Source: Streptomyces sp. NBC_00358 (GTDB taxonomy: Bacteria > Actinomycetota > Actinomycetes > Streptomycetales > Streptomycetaceae). From it: 64,000 bases of DNA. The stretch lies in assembly GCF_036099295.1 (NCBI RefSeq), contig NZ_CP107976.1, positions 1,240,001-1,304,000 on the forward strand, in the 5' to 3' direction. This document shows, piece after piece, positions 24,825 through 33,153 of the stretch (the stretch's first letter is position 1; every line of letters starts with the position of its first letter). Made by a program: the position numbers and the translations under genes. Below the pieces are notes generated by a model. It was not told where the DNA came from. It saw only the letters and a list, made by a program, of their open reading frames with translations, and did not search any database.

Positions 24825-27653
24825 ATGACCACGGTTCACGAGGGCGTCCATGAGCAGGACGTGGTGCTCGGCGCGCTCGGCGGCATGGGCACTCCGGTCG
24901 GCTGCGCGGGGCTGAGCCGTCTCGATCTGGAGGGTCCGCAGGTCCTGTGGCTGGTGACCGCGGGCGCCATGGACCTGTTCGCGGTCGACGCCGCGGAGCA
25001 GGGGCACTGGCATCACCTCGGCCGGCTCGAAGCGGGCTCGTTGCTGCTCGGTCCGGTGACGGGCCCTCAGCACACGCTGGTCGGGCGGCCGTTGCGCGAC
25101 TGCGAGGTGCGCCGGATCGGGTTGCGGGAGCTGTATCAGCAGGCCGACACGGCGACCTGGTCGTACGACGCCTACGGCAACCCGCAGTACGTGCCGCCGA
25201 CGGAGAGTCCGCTGGAGCACGCGCTCGCCCTCGGCGTCGGACGCAGTCTGTCCATCCTCATCCAGGCTCCGACGGCGGCCGGGAACGCGGCGGCGCCCAC
25301 CGACGACGATGTCTTCTGGATGCGGGTCCCGCCGGGGAGCGTGCGGTACGGCTCCCTGTACGGGGCCGAGGCGGCGGCCGAGCTGCTGATGGACTCCGGG
25401 CTCTGGCAGAGCATGGTCGACCAGCAGTACCGGCTGCTGGCCACCCTCGACCGCTGGATCGAGGAGCTGGAGACCGGTCACGAGGACCGTACGGCGGCGG
25501 GCATCAAGGCCGGCGAGGACGTCCGCGCCCAGGCCGACCGTACGCTGCTCGCGTCGATCGGCAGACCGTCGGGGAAGCGTCCCACCGCGGCCGAGGCGGA
25601 CGCCACGTACGCGGCCTGCCAGTTGGTCGCCCGCGCCGCCGGGATCACCCTCGCCGAGCGGGCGCAGAGCGGCACGGAGAGCGACCGGCTCGACCCGGTC
25701 GAGCGGATCGCGCTCGCCTCACGGGTCCGGGCCCGCGCGGTGCGTCTCGACGGGCGCTGGTGGCGCGACGACATCGGCCCGCTGGTCGGTCACCGGGCGG
25801 TGTCCGGGGCTCCGGTCGCGCTGCTGTGGCGGCGCGGCGGATATGTGGCCGTGCAGCCGTCGTCCGGGCGGGAGACGCCGGTCGAGAAGGCCAACGCGGC
25901 GGAGTTCGAGGCTCGGGCGGTGATGTTCTACCGTCCGCTGCCCGAGCGGAGGCTGAGCCCGCTGCGGCTGCTGCGGTTCTGTCTCACGGGCACCGGCGGC
26001 GATCTGCGCAACCTCGCGATCAGCTCCCTGGTGACCGTGGCGATCGGCGCGCTGGTGCCGATCGCGACCGGCAGGGTGCTCGGCGAGTACGTCCCGAAGG
26101 CCGAGCACGGGCTGATCGTGCAGGTCTGTCTCGCGCTCATGGTCACCAGCGTCGTGTCGGCCGCGTTCATGCTGTTGCAGAACCTCACGCTGCTGCGGAT
26201 GGAGGGCCGGATCGAGGCGAGTCTCCAACCGGCCGTCTGGGACCGGCTGCTGCGGCTGCCGACGGCGTTCTTCGCGGCCCGCTCGACCGGGGAGCTGGCG
26301 AGTGCCGCGATGGGAGTCAGCGCGATCCGCCGGCTGCTCGCGGGAGTCGGGCCGACGCTCGCGCAGGCGGCCACGGTCGCCGCGATGAACCTGGGCCTGC
26401 TGCTCTGGTTCAGTGTGCCGATGGCGCTGGCCGCGATCGGCATGCTGGTGGTGATCGCGGCCGTGTTCCTCGGTCTCGGTCTGTGGCAGGTGCGCGGCCA
26501 GCGTCGTCTGGTGGTGCTGGGCAACAAGCTCAACAACCAGGCCTTCCAGACGTTGCGCGGTCTGCCCAAGCTGCGGGTCGCGGCGGCTGAGAACTACGCG
26601 TACGCGGCCTGGGCGGGCGAGTTCGCCCGCAGCCGTGAGCTCCAGCAGCAGGTCGGCCGCGTCAAGAACCTGACGGCGGTGCTGGGCGCGGTGTATCTGC
26701 CGCTGTGCTCCCTGCTGATGTTCATGCTGCTGGCGGGCCCGGCACACGGCTCGCTGTCTGCGGCGGACTTCCTCACCTTCAACACGTCGATGACGATGCT
26801 GCTGACCTCGGTCACCCAGATCACCGGCGCGTTCGTCTCCGCGGCGGCGGCGCTGCCCATGTTCGAGGAGATCAGGCCGGTGCTGGACGCGACACCCGAG
26901 GTGCGGGTGGCGAGCACCCGTCCGGGTGTCCTGTCGGGCGCGATCGAGGCGCGGCGGCTGTCGTTCCGGTACGCCGACGACGGTCCGCTCGTCCTCGACG
27001 ACGTGTCGTTCGCGATCCGGCCGGGCGAGTTCGTGGCGATCGTCGGACCGAGCGGCTGCGGGAAGTCCACCCTGCTGCGGCTGCTGATCGGCTTCGACAG
27101 GCCGGTGTCGGGCAGCGTGCTCTACGACGGCCAGGACCTGGGGGCGCTCGACCAGTCCGCGGTACGCCGTCAGTGCGGTGTCGTGCTCCAGCACGCGCAG
27201 CCGTTCACCGGGTCGGTCCTCGACTGCATCTGCGGCACCGAGCCGTACACGCCGGACGAGGCGATGGAGGCGGCCGAGATGGCGGGTCTGGCCGAGGACA
27301 TCAGGCGGATGCCCATGGGGCTCCACACCCTCGTCGCGGGGAGCGGCGCGATCTCGGGCGGCCAGCGCCAGCGGCTGATGATCGCCCAGGCGCTGATCCG
27401 GCGGCCGCGCATCCTCTTCTTCGACGAGGCGACGAGCGCCCTCGACAACGCGACGCAGCGCACGGTGATCGAGAGCACCAAGGCGTTGAACGCCACCCGG
27501 GTGGTGATCGCGCACCGGCTGTCGACCGTGCTGGACGCGGACCGCGTCATCGTGATGGAGAACGGCCGGGTCGCCGAGCAGGGCCCGCCCGCGCGACTGT
27601 TGGCGGACACGGGCGGACGGTTGCACGAGCTGGTGCGGCGGCAACTGGCCTGA
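24825..27653 (+). CDS. NHLM-type second ABC transporter protein
   Basis: A 942-residue ABC protein starting 1 bp after the previous stop. The N-terminal ~370 residues are a soluble domain. It begins with a cupin/cyclic-nucleotide-binding-like fold (LWLVTAGAMDLFAVDA ... HHLGRLEAGSLLLGP). A region resembling a degenerate C39 peptidase follows (VAPLLW-type segment around VSGAPVALLWRRGGYVAVQP) without a catalytic Cys. Membrane helices occupy about 390-680. The ATPase domain (about 700-940) has GPSGCGKST, ISGGQRQRLMIAQAL, ILFFDEATSALD and AHRLSTV. This architecture is that of the ATP-binding partner in NHLM bacteriocin systems. It likely forms a heteromer with the C39 exporter. Confidence 0.9.
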   Translation: MTTVHEGVHEQDVVLGALGGMGTPVGCAGLSRLDLEGPQVLWLVTAGAMDLFAVDAAEQGHWHHLGRLEAGSLLLGPVTGPQHTLVGRPLRDCEVRRIGLRELYQQADTATWSYDAYGNPQYVPPTESPLEHALALGVGRSLSILIQAPTAAGNAAAPTDDDVFWMRVPPGSVRYGSLYGAEAAAELLMDSGLWQSMVDQQYRLLATLDRWIEELETGHEDRTAAGIKAGEDVRAQADRTLLASIGRPSGKRPTAAEADATYAACQLVARAAGITLAERAQSGTESDRLDPVERIALASRVRARAVRLDGRWWRDDIGPLVGHRAVSGAPVALLWRRGGYVAVQPSSGRETPVEKANAAEFEARAVMFYRPLPERRLSPLRLLRFCLTGTGGDLRNLAISSLVTVAIGALVPIATGRVLGEYVPKAEHGLIVQVCLALMVTSVVSAAFMLLQNLTLLRMEGRIEASLQPAVWDRLLRLPTAFFAARSTGELASAAMGVSAIRRLLAGVGPTLAQAATVAAMNLGLLLWFSVPMALAAIGMLVVIAAVFLGLGLWQVRGQRRLVVLGNKLNNQAFQTLRGLPKLRVAAAENYAYAAWAGEFARSRELQQQVGRVKNLTAVLGAVYLPLCSLLMFMLLAGPAHGSLSAADFLTFNTSMTMLLTSVTQITGAFVSAAAALPMFEEIRPVLDATPEVRVASTRPGVLSGAIEARRLSFRYADDGPLVLDDVSFAIRPGEFVAIVGPSGCGKSTLLRLLIGFDRPVSGSVLYDGQDLGALDQSAVRRQCGVVLQHAQPFTGSVLDCICGTEPYTPDEAMEAAEMAGLAEDIRRMPMGLHTLVAGSGAISGGQRQRLMIAQALIRRPRILFFDEATSALDNATQRTVIESTKALNATRVVIAHRLSTVLDADRVIVMENGRVAEQGPPARLLADTGGRLHELVRRQLA

Positions 27654-27657
27654 ACGC

Positions 27658-28194
27658 TCAGTCCGTCCCCGGGACGGGGGCGCCGGAGGGGACTCCCGCC
27701 TCGACGTAGGCCTCGTAGATCTCCTTCCAGGCCGCGATCCCGCCGGCGTGCGGGCCCTCGGACCGTTCACCCGCCGCCGTCGCGTCGAGGGCGGTGAGGC
27801 ACACCTCCCAGCCGGCGCCGTTGCGGGCTGCCGTGTTCCGTTCGGCGAGCACGTTGGTGAGCGTGAAGCGGGTGCGCCGGTCGTCGAGGGCTTCGAGGTC
27901 GAAGCGCAGTTCGTCGCCGCCCCACTCGAAGGAGAGATGGCGGGGCGGGTCGACGGCGAGGACGCGGCCCGTCGACTCCGGCATGTGCGGATCGCCCCTG
28001 AACGTGATCGTGCCGCCGGGGCGCAGTTCCATCTCGGCGCGGGAGGGGAACCACGCGGCGAGTTCGACGGGGTCGGTCACGAACCGCCAGACGCGGTCGA
28101 CGGGGTGGTCGTAGGTGCGGCTGAAGCGGACGGCGGGGCGGCCGTCGTCCAGGGTCAGGTAGGTCCCGGTGTGGGCGGTGGCTTCGGCGGACAT
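27658..28194 (-). CDS. SRPBCC/AHSA1-domain protein
   Basis: A 178-residue START-like (SRPBCC) protein: FSRTYDHPVDRVWRFVTDPVELAAWFP at the N-terminus, then beta strands GGTITFRGD and HLSFEWGGDELRFDLEAL, ending in a long helix with AAWKEIYEAYVE. Members bind hydrophobic ligands or assist protein folding. It starts 3 bp after the stop of the ArsR-type gene, forming a two-gene unit often seen in actinobacteria. In this arrangement the ArsR protein probably represses the pair. The gene ends 4 bp from the convergent exporter gene stop. Confidence 0.88.
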   Translation of the reverse strand: MSAEATAHTGTYLTLDDGRPAVRFSRTYDHPVDRVWRFVTDPVELAAWFPSRAEMELRPGGTITFRGDPHMPESTGRVLAVDPPRHLSFEWGGDELRFDLEALDDRRTRFTLTNVLAERNTAARNGAGWEVCLTALDATAAGERSEGPHAGGIAAWKEIYEAYVEAGVPSGAPVPGTD

Positions 28195-28197
28195 GGC

Positions 28198-28635
28198 TCA
28201 GTCCTTCGGTGAGGGTGCTTCCGATGACGGTGCGTCCCGTGGGGGTACTTCGGCGTTCGGCTGCCTTCGGTCGTGCGGGAACGGCTCTTCGGGGTGGTCC
28301 GGCGGCTCGCCCGCCAGGCGGTCCCCGTCCCCGTCCAGCCGGCGGCCGAGGGCGTCCAGGCTCTCGTTCCACAGCGTGCGGTACGGGGTGAGCCAGGCGT
28401 CGAGTGCGGCGATCGGGGCCGGGTCGAGGGCGTAGACGCGGCGTTGCGCCTCCTGCCGCACCCGGACGAGCCCCGCGTCGCGCAGCACCCGCAGATGCTT
28501 CGAGGTGCCCGGCTGGCTGAGCCCGCACGCCTCGACGATCTCACCGACGGCCCGGGGACGCTCCAGCAGGAGCGCGACGATGGCCCGCCGGTGGGGGTCG
28601 GCGAGGGCGGCCCAGAGGGGGGCGTCGTCGGACAT
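28198..28635 (-). CDS. ArsR-family winged-helix repressor
   Basis: A 145-residue regulator. The winged helix occupies about residues 5-80 (LWAALADPHRRAIVALLLERPRAVGEIVEACGLSQPGTSKHLRVLRDAGLVRV) and lacks the cysteine metal-binding box of metal sensors. It therefore belongs to the non-metal group typically paired with SRPBCC proteins. The C-terminal ~45 residues are acidic and low-complexity. The ATG at 28635 is followed downstream by the SRPBCC gene with a 3-bp gap. It is divergent from an MFS transporter, and the shared 183-bp region contains three palindromes that it or another regulator might bind. Confidence 0.88.
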   Translation of the reverse strand: MSDDAPLWAALADPHRRAIVALLLERPRAVGEIVEACGLSQPGTSKHLRVLRDAGLVRVRQEAQRRVYALDPAPIAALDAWLTPYRTLWNESLDALGRRLDGDGDRLAGEPPDHPEEPFPHDRRQPNAEVPPRDAPSSEAPSPKD

Positions 28636-28708
28636 GCGACCAATATGCCTCGACAGTCATATGACCGTCAAGGAATGAATGGGACGGACATCACACCCGG
28701 TCACTTAG

Positions 28709-28790
28709 CGAAACGTTGCCGTTTCGATCGAAGGGAGTCTAAGGTCGGAACGTCGATGTGTACGAAACCGTTTCGTTTACGTGCACGTAA
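28709..28790. promoter_or_regulatory. Cluster of three palindromic operator-like sites
   Basis: CGAAACG-TTGC-CGTTTCG (28709-28726), CGAAAC-C-GTTTCG (28763-28775) and the perfect 14-bp palindrome TTACGTGCACGTAA (28777-28790) lie in the 183-bp gap between the ArsR-type and MFS genes. The first two share the half-site CGAAAC. The third ends 28 bp before the MFS start. They are well placed to control the transporter. Confidence 0.55.
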
Positions 28791-28818
28791 CGAGCAACTT
28801 CCCTGGAGTGCTTCCCCC

Positions 28819-30321
28819 ATGTCCCAGACACTGACCAAAGGCACCGGCGCGGGTGCCGCGGAGACGACGTCCGCACCCCCGTCGAAGCGACGGTGGTGGA
28901 TCCTGTCGATCATCGGCATCGCGCAGCTGATGGTGGTCCTCGACGCCACCATCGTGAACATCGCCCTGCCCTCCGCCCAGGCGGACCTCGGCTTCTCCGA
29001 CGGCAACCGGCAGTGGATCGTCACCGCCTACTCGCTGGCCTTCGCCTCCCTGCTGCTGCTCGGCGGGCGCATCGCGGACCTCTTCGGACGCAAGCCCGCC
29101 TTCCTCGTGGGTGTCGCCGGATTCGCCGGCGCGTCCGTCCTGGGCGGCGCCTCGACCGGCTTCGGGATGCTGGTCACCGCCCGCGCCCTGCAGGGTGTGT
29201 TCGGTGCCCTCCTCGCCCCGGCCGCCCTCTCCCTGCTCAACACGACGTTCACCGACGCCAAGGAGCGCGCCAAGGCGTTCAGCGTGTACGGCGCCATCGC
29301 CGGTGCCGGTGGCGCGGTGGGCCTGCTGCTCGGCGGCGTCCTGACCGACGCGCTCGACTGGCGCTGGACGCTGTTCGTCAACCTCGTCTTCGCGGTCGTC
29401 GCCTTCGCGGGCGGCTGGGTCCTGCTGAGCGGTCACCGTGACGCGGCCGGCTCCAAGCTCGACCTGCCCGGCACGCTGCTGGTCTCCACCGGTCTGTTCG
29501 CCGTGGTCTTCGGTTTCTCCAACGCCGAGACACACGACTGGAGTTCACCGGCCACCTGGGGCTTCCTCGTCGCGGGCGGAATCCTGCTGAGCGCGTTCAC
29601 CTGGTGGCAGACCCGGGCGAAGCACCCGCTGCTGCCGATGCGCGTCCTGCTCGACCGCAACCGGGCCGCCTCGTTCCTGACGGTGCTGATCACCGGCGCG
29701 GGCATGTTCGGCGTGTTCCTCTTCCTCACCTACTACCTTCAGCTCAACCTCGGCTTCAGCCCCACCAGGACGGGTGTGGCGTTCCTGCCGATGATGGCGG
29801 CCCTGATGGTCATGGCCCAGGTCTCCACCACCGTGCTGGTGCCCAGGATCGGGCCGAAGGCGGTCATCCCCGCCGGATTCGCGGTCGCCGCGGTCGGCAT
29901 GGCCTGGCTGACCGGCATCGGCGTCGGCTCGTCCTTCTCGACCGACGTGCTGCCGCAGTTGCTGCTGATCGGCGCGGGCCTCGGCATGGTGATGCCGCCC
30001 GCGATGTCACTGGCCACCGGCGGGATCGCGCCCGAGGACGCGGGCGTGGCCTCCGCGACCGTCAACACCATGCAGCAGGTGGGCGGTTCGATCGGTACGG
30101 CCCTGCTGAGCACGCTCGCCGCGAGCGCCTCGACCAGCTATCTCGCGGGCAAGGACCCGACGGACAAGCTGGTCCGGGCCCAGTCGACGATCGAGAGCTA
30201 CACCACCGCCTTCTGGTGGTCGGCCGGCTTCTTCGCCGCCGGAGCACTCGTCACGCTCGTGCTCTACCGCCGCGGCAAGCCGGTCCAGGACCCGGACGCC
30301 GCGCCGGCCGTCCACATGTGA
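28819..30321 (+). CDS. MFS transporter, DHA2 (14-helix) family
   Basis: A 500-residue membrane exporter. Motif C-like and family marks: MVVLDATIVNIALPSAQADLGF in helix 1, GGRIADLFGRKPAF (motif A) between helices 2 and 3, and RALQGVFGALLAPAALSLL in helix 4. About 14 hydrophobic segments are seen. Proton-driven efflux of drugs or small metabolites is the family role; the substrate is unknown. The ATG at 28819 is preferred because helix 1 begins shortly after. An ATG at 28756 (MCTKPFRL) is in frame but lies inside the operator cluster. Control by a regulator binding the three upstream palindromes is likely. It converges on the PAP2-kinase gene with a shared terminator. Confidence 0.9.
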   Translation: MSQTLTKGTGAGAAETTSAPPSKRRWWILSIIGIAQLMVVLDATIVNIALPSAQADLGFSDGNRQWIVTAYSLAFASLLLLGGRIADLFGRKPAFLVGVAGFAGASVLGGASTGFGMLVTARALQGVFGALLAPAALSLLNTTFTDAKERAKAFSVYGAIAGAGGAVGLLLGGVLTDALDWRWTLFVNLVFAVVAFAGGWVLLSGHRDAAGSKLDLPGTLLVSTGLFAVVFGFSNAETHDWSSPATWGFLVAGGILLSAFTWWQTRAKHPLLPMRVLLDRNRAASFLTVLITGAGMFGVFLFLTYYLQLNLGFSPTRTGVAFLPMMAALMVMAQVSTTVLVPRIGPKAVIPAGFAVAAVGMAWLTGIGVGSSFSTDVLPQLLLIGAGLGMVMPPAMSLATGGIAPEDAGVASATVNTMQQVGGSIGTALLSTLAASASTSYLAGKDPTDKLVRAQSTIESYTTAFWWSAGFFAAGALVTLVLYRRGKPVQDPDAAPAVHM

Positions 30322-30352
30322 CCGGATCCTGACCCGGTCACCGCCGGGCCGG

Positions 30353-30384
30353 GGGGCCGCCGTCCGCAGGGAGACGGCGGCCCC
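30353..30384. terminator. Bidirectional hairpin terminator
   Basis: GGGGCCGCCGTC (30353-30364) pairs perfectly with GACGGCGGCCCC (30373-30384) around an 8-nt loop. It lies between the convergent MFS and PAP2-kinase genes and abuts the latter's stop codon. Confidence 0.75.
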
Positions 30385-31869
30385 TCATCCGTCGGCGCCC
30401 GCGGGCCGGTACACGACCAGCGCCCGGCGCTCCTTCTCCAGCCTCAACCCGGCCGCGCCGGGGTGGACTTCACCGTCGTACGCCAGGGTGTCCGCGCCCG
30501 GGATCCCGTCCAGTTCCACCCAGGGGACCCGCTCGTCGCCGTAGACGCGTGAATGCCGCAGGGTCCCGAGCAACGTGGCGGCGACGAGGCGGGTACGGGC
30601 GAGGCGGTGATCGGCGTCCGCGAGGCGCAGGTCGAGCAGCCCGTCGTCCAGGCGCGGCCGGAAGTCGGGGGCGAGGCCCTCGGGGACGTAGCCGCCGTTG
30701 CCCGCGAGGAGCAGCCACAGGCGGCGGGGCCGGCCGTTGACGTCGAGCTCGATGGGCCGCGCGGTGCTCAGCACCCGGAGCAGAGCGGCGGCCGCCGCCG
30801 TCCGGCTGCCCCAGCGCGGCTCCAACCGCTCGTGGAAACGCATGAGTTCGGGGTACGGCCCGATGCTGAACGCGTTGAGGAACGGCATGTCCGGTCCCGT
30901 CCCGGAGCGGGCGACGCCGAGGTCCACCGTCACCGCCTGGCCCGCGGCGACCGCGGCGGAGGTGTCCTCGAAGTTCCGGGCGCCCACGTCCCGCGCGAAG
31001 CGGTTGAGGGCGCCGCCGGGGAACACGGCCAGCGCCAGCCCCCGTTCGGCGGCCGCGAGGGCGGCCGCGTTGACACTGCCGTCGCCGCCGCAGACACCGA
31101 GCGCGCCGCCGGTCCTCGCGGCCCGGTCGGCCGCGGTGGCGAGCAGCTCCGTGAGGTCGTCACCGGGGCCGCGCTCGATCAGCTCGGCCTCGGGCAGCAG
31201 CGCACGCAGCCGCGCGGCGGGCGACAGCGCCGACGCCGACGACACTCCGGCGCCGGCCAGGTCGTTGACGAAGACGACCAGGCCCTTGCCGCTCGGCAGT
31301 GCCGGTGCCCGCGCCCCGGGCCGCGCCCGCTCCGGTACGACCGTGCGCGGCGGCCACCAGCGGCAGGTGAGGGCGGCCGCGCTCGCGCCGATGGCCACTC
31401 CGGCGAGCACGTCTCCCGGGTAGTGCACCCCGACGTAGACCCGTGAGAAGGCGACGGCGGCGGCCACCGGCGCGACCAGAGCGCCGTAGCGCGTGGACTC
31501 CAGGGCGACCGCGGTGGCGAAGGCCGCGGCGGAGGCGGAGTGTCCGGAGGGGAAGGACGTGGTGTGCGGCTGACGGGCCAGGCGCCGGATCGAGGGCACG
31601 CCTTCCAGCAGCGGGCGGGGGCGCCGCGCGCTCCATTTCACCAGCGTGTTGACGGTGAACGAGGCCAGCGCCAGCGAGCCCAGGCCGCGCAGTGCCGCCC
31701 GGCGTCCCGTCGGTCCGCCGACCAGGCCGATCCCCGCGGCCGTGCCGAGCCACAGCCGTCCGTGGTTGGCCGCGTGACTGAGCCGCCGCAGCGCCGGATC
31801 GGCTCCGGGTACCCGCGCCCCGGCCACCCGTGTGAACAGCCGCTGGTCCCATTCGCCGAGTGCACCCAT
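30385..31869 (-). CDS. Fused PAP2 phosphatase and diacylglycerol kinase-like protein
   Basis: A 494-residue bifunctional protein. The N-terminal membrane PAP2 domain (about 1-180) has the three acid-phosphatase motifs KWSARRPRP, PSGHS and SRVYVGVHYPGD. The C-terminal part (about 200-490) is a lipid-kinase catalytic domain with the nucleotide motif GGDGSVNAAA and FPGGALNRFARDVG. The two activities would oppose each other on phosphatidate/diacylglycerol or act on other lipid phosphates; this fusion recurs in actinobacteria. The start at 31869 (MGALGEW) precedes a typical PAP2 N-terminus. The 5' region is followed by repeat DNA with no gene until the SSI-type inhibitor. Confidence 0.88.
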   Translation of the reverse strand: MGALGEWDQRLFTRVAGARVPGADPALRRLSHAANHGRLWLGTAAGIGLVGGPTGRRAALRGLGSLALASFTVNTLVKWSARRPRPLLEGVPSIRRLARQPHTTSFPSGHSASAAAFATAVALESTRYGALVAPVAAAVAFSRVYVGVHYPGDVLAGVAIGASAAALTCRWWPPRTVVPERARPGARAPALPSGKGLVVFVNDLAGAGVSSASALSPAARLRALLPEAELIERGPGDDLTELLATAADRAARTGGALGVCGGDGSVNAAALAAAERGLALAVFPGGALNRFARDVGARNFEDTSAAVAAGQAVTVDLGVARSGTGPDMPFLNAFSIGPYPELMRFHERLEPRWGSRTAAAAALLRVLSTARPIELDVNGRPRRLWLLLAGNGGYVPEGLAPDFRPRLDDGLLDLRLADADHRLARTRLVAATLLGTLRHSRVYGDERVPWVELDGIPGADTLAYDGEVHPGAAGLRLEKERRALVVYRPAGADG

Positions 31870-32120
31870 GCTCCACGGCTACGCCGCCTCGGCCGTACCG
31901 GCATCCCGAGTGACCCGGAACGGTGACGCGGGTGGGCCGTGCGGCGGAGGACCGGACCGGTCGAGGGGGCCGGTACCGACACGGCACCTCCTGGAGAGCC
32001 GGGTCTCCGGCGGGGCCCGACGAGGCCCGGAGATGCCCGGCGGGCCGCGGCGGGGAAGCTTCCGGAAGGGACGGGCGTCGGAGGGCCGGCGCGGAGGGGC
32101 GCCCGCCGGTGGCCGGGAGG

Positions 32121-32227
32121 CCCGCGTCCCGTGCTTCCGGGGGAGTCCCGCGTCCCGCTCTTTTCGGGGGAGGCCCGCGTCCCGTGCTTCGGGGGAAGGC
32201 CCGCGTACCGAGTTTTCGGGGAGTACG
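32121..32227. repeat. 26-27-bp tandem repeat, four copies
   Basis: The word CCCGCGT recurs at 32121, 32147, 32174 and 32200, spacing 26, 27 and 26 bp. Each copy carries CCCGCGTCCCGTGCTTC followed by a G-run, with some divergence in the last copy. It lies in the 501-bp gene-free interval 31870-32370, between the divergent side of the PAP2-kinase gene and the end of the inhibitor gene. The rest of that interval is GC-rich and shows no gene. Confidence 0.75.
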
Positions 32228-32370
32228 TGGAAATGCCGAGGGCCGGTCGACGGCCCCACTCCGTCTGACCGACCCTCGGTGCGAAATCACATGGCGCCTC
32301 GCGACGGAGCCCGCACTCCCCAGCTACGGATCCCGGTCCATGTCCGCGACCACCACGCGATCCCGGTCTC

Positions 32371-32805
32371 TCAGAACGCGAAGACGGTCGTCCCGTAGGA
32401 GTTCTTCACGCACTCGTTGGCGAAGGAGCGCTCGTAGGAGACGCGCTTGCCCTGCCAGACGCCGGCCACCGTGACGACGACGGGGTCGTACTGCCTGGTA
32501 CAGAACACATCGTTTCTGGGTGTCAGGGCGTCGAAATCACCCTTGACGCCGCGGAGTTCGGCGCAGGCGTCGAAGGCGGCGGGATGGGTCCCGGAGGGTG
32601 TCGGAGCGCAGTTGAGGGTGACGGCGCGCTCGGGAGTGGCATCGGCCGCGGTCTGGCCGTGGCCCGTGGTGAGCACCAGGGCCGAGGGGGCGTAGAGCCC
32701 GGACGGGCCGAGGCTGGGGGCTGCGTGGGCGGACCCGACCAGGGGGCCGCAGACGGCGGTGGCCGTGAGGGTGAGAGTCGCTGCCCAACGCGCGGTGTTC
32801 GGCAT
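32371..32805 (-). CDS. Subtilisin-inhibitor-like protease inhibitor (SSI family)
   Basis: A 144-residue secreted inhibitor, the usual precursor length of the SSI family. A signal peptide (about 1-28, ending SAHA) is followed by a 116-residue mature protein. Four cysteines are at the family positions (C66, C81, C102, C132). The C-terminal [18 protein letters not shown] and the VFAF end are diagnostic. The reactive loop reads FCTRQYDP where classical SSI has CPMVYDP. P1 is therefore Arg104 rather than Met, which predicts trypsin-like rather than subtilisin-like targets, and P2 is Thr instead of Pro. The ATG at 32805 is chosen with GGAAGG 9 nt upstream; an ATG at 32814 would abut that site. Confidence 0.93.
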   Translation of the reverse strand: MPNTARWAATLTLTATAVCGPLVGSAHAAPSLGPSGLYAPSALVLTTGHGQTAADATPERAVTLNCAPTPSGTHPAAFDACAELRGVKGDFDALTPRNDVFCTRQYDPVVVTVAGVWQGKRVSYERSFANECVKNSYGTTVFAF

Positions 32806-33131
32806 TGTGTGCATCCTTCCGCTCGATCGAATGCGATACCGGCTCGGTCGTGCCGGTTCGGCGAGCGCGAGTCTGCCGAGTCCGCACAGGAAACACACAT
32901 CGACCCCACGCGTTTCGGTAACTTTGAGTATTGAATCAGTGGCGTGAAGTTACAGAATTCGAACGTCCGAGGCCCGTAACTGAGCGGTTGTTGATCGGCA
33001 CGGACAGCCACCTGGCCGGATTGACACGGCTCAGCAATAGGCCTGAAACATTCCGCTTCAACCGGCATGCCGCCTCGACTTCCGCTGACGGCGGACTTCC
33101 TCCGCGGCCCTTGCGCATCGAGCGCAACGGA
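32806..33131. other. Gene-free divergent region
   Basis: 326 bp upstream of both the SSI-type gene (left) and the RHH-like gene (right), so it should hold two promoters. TTGACA occurs around 33021 on the plus strand without a well-spaced -10. The stretch is less GC-rich than average. I see no gene. Confidence 0.4.
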
Positions 33132-33153
33132 GTAATCGTAATTACATGATTAC
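33132..33153. promoter_or_regulatory. AT-rich inverted repeat across the start codon
   Basis: GTAATC (33132-33137) and GATTAC (33148-33153) flank the palindrome GTAATTAC and the ATG at 33146. The patch is strikingly AT-rich for this genome. It could be an autoregulatory operator or a translation-controlling hairpin for the downstream gene. Confidence 0.4.

Noticed and set aside
30385..31869. Frameshift between separate PAP2 and kinase genes
   Set aside because: The frame is continuous and both domains are complete; the fusion is a known actinobacterial architecture.
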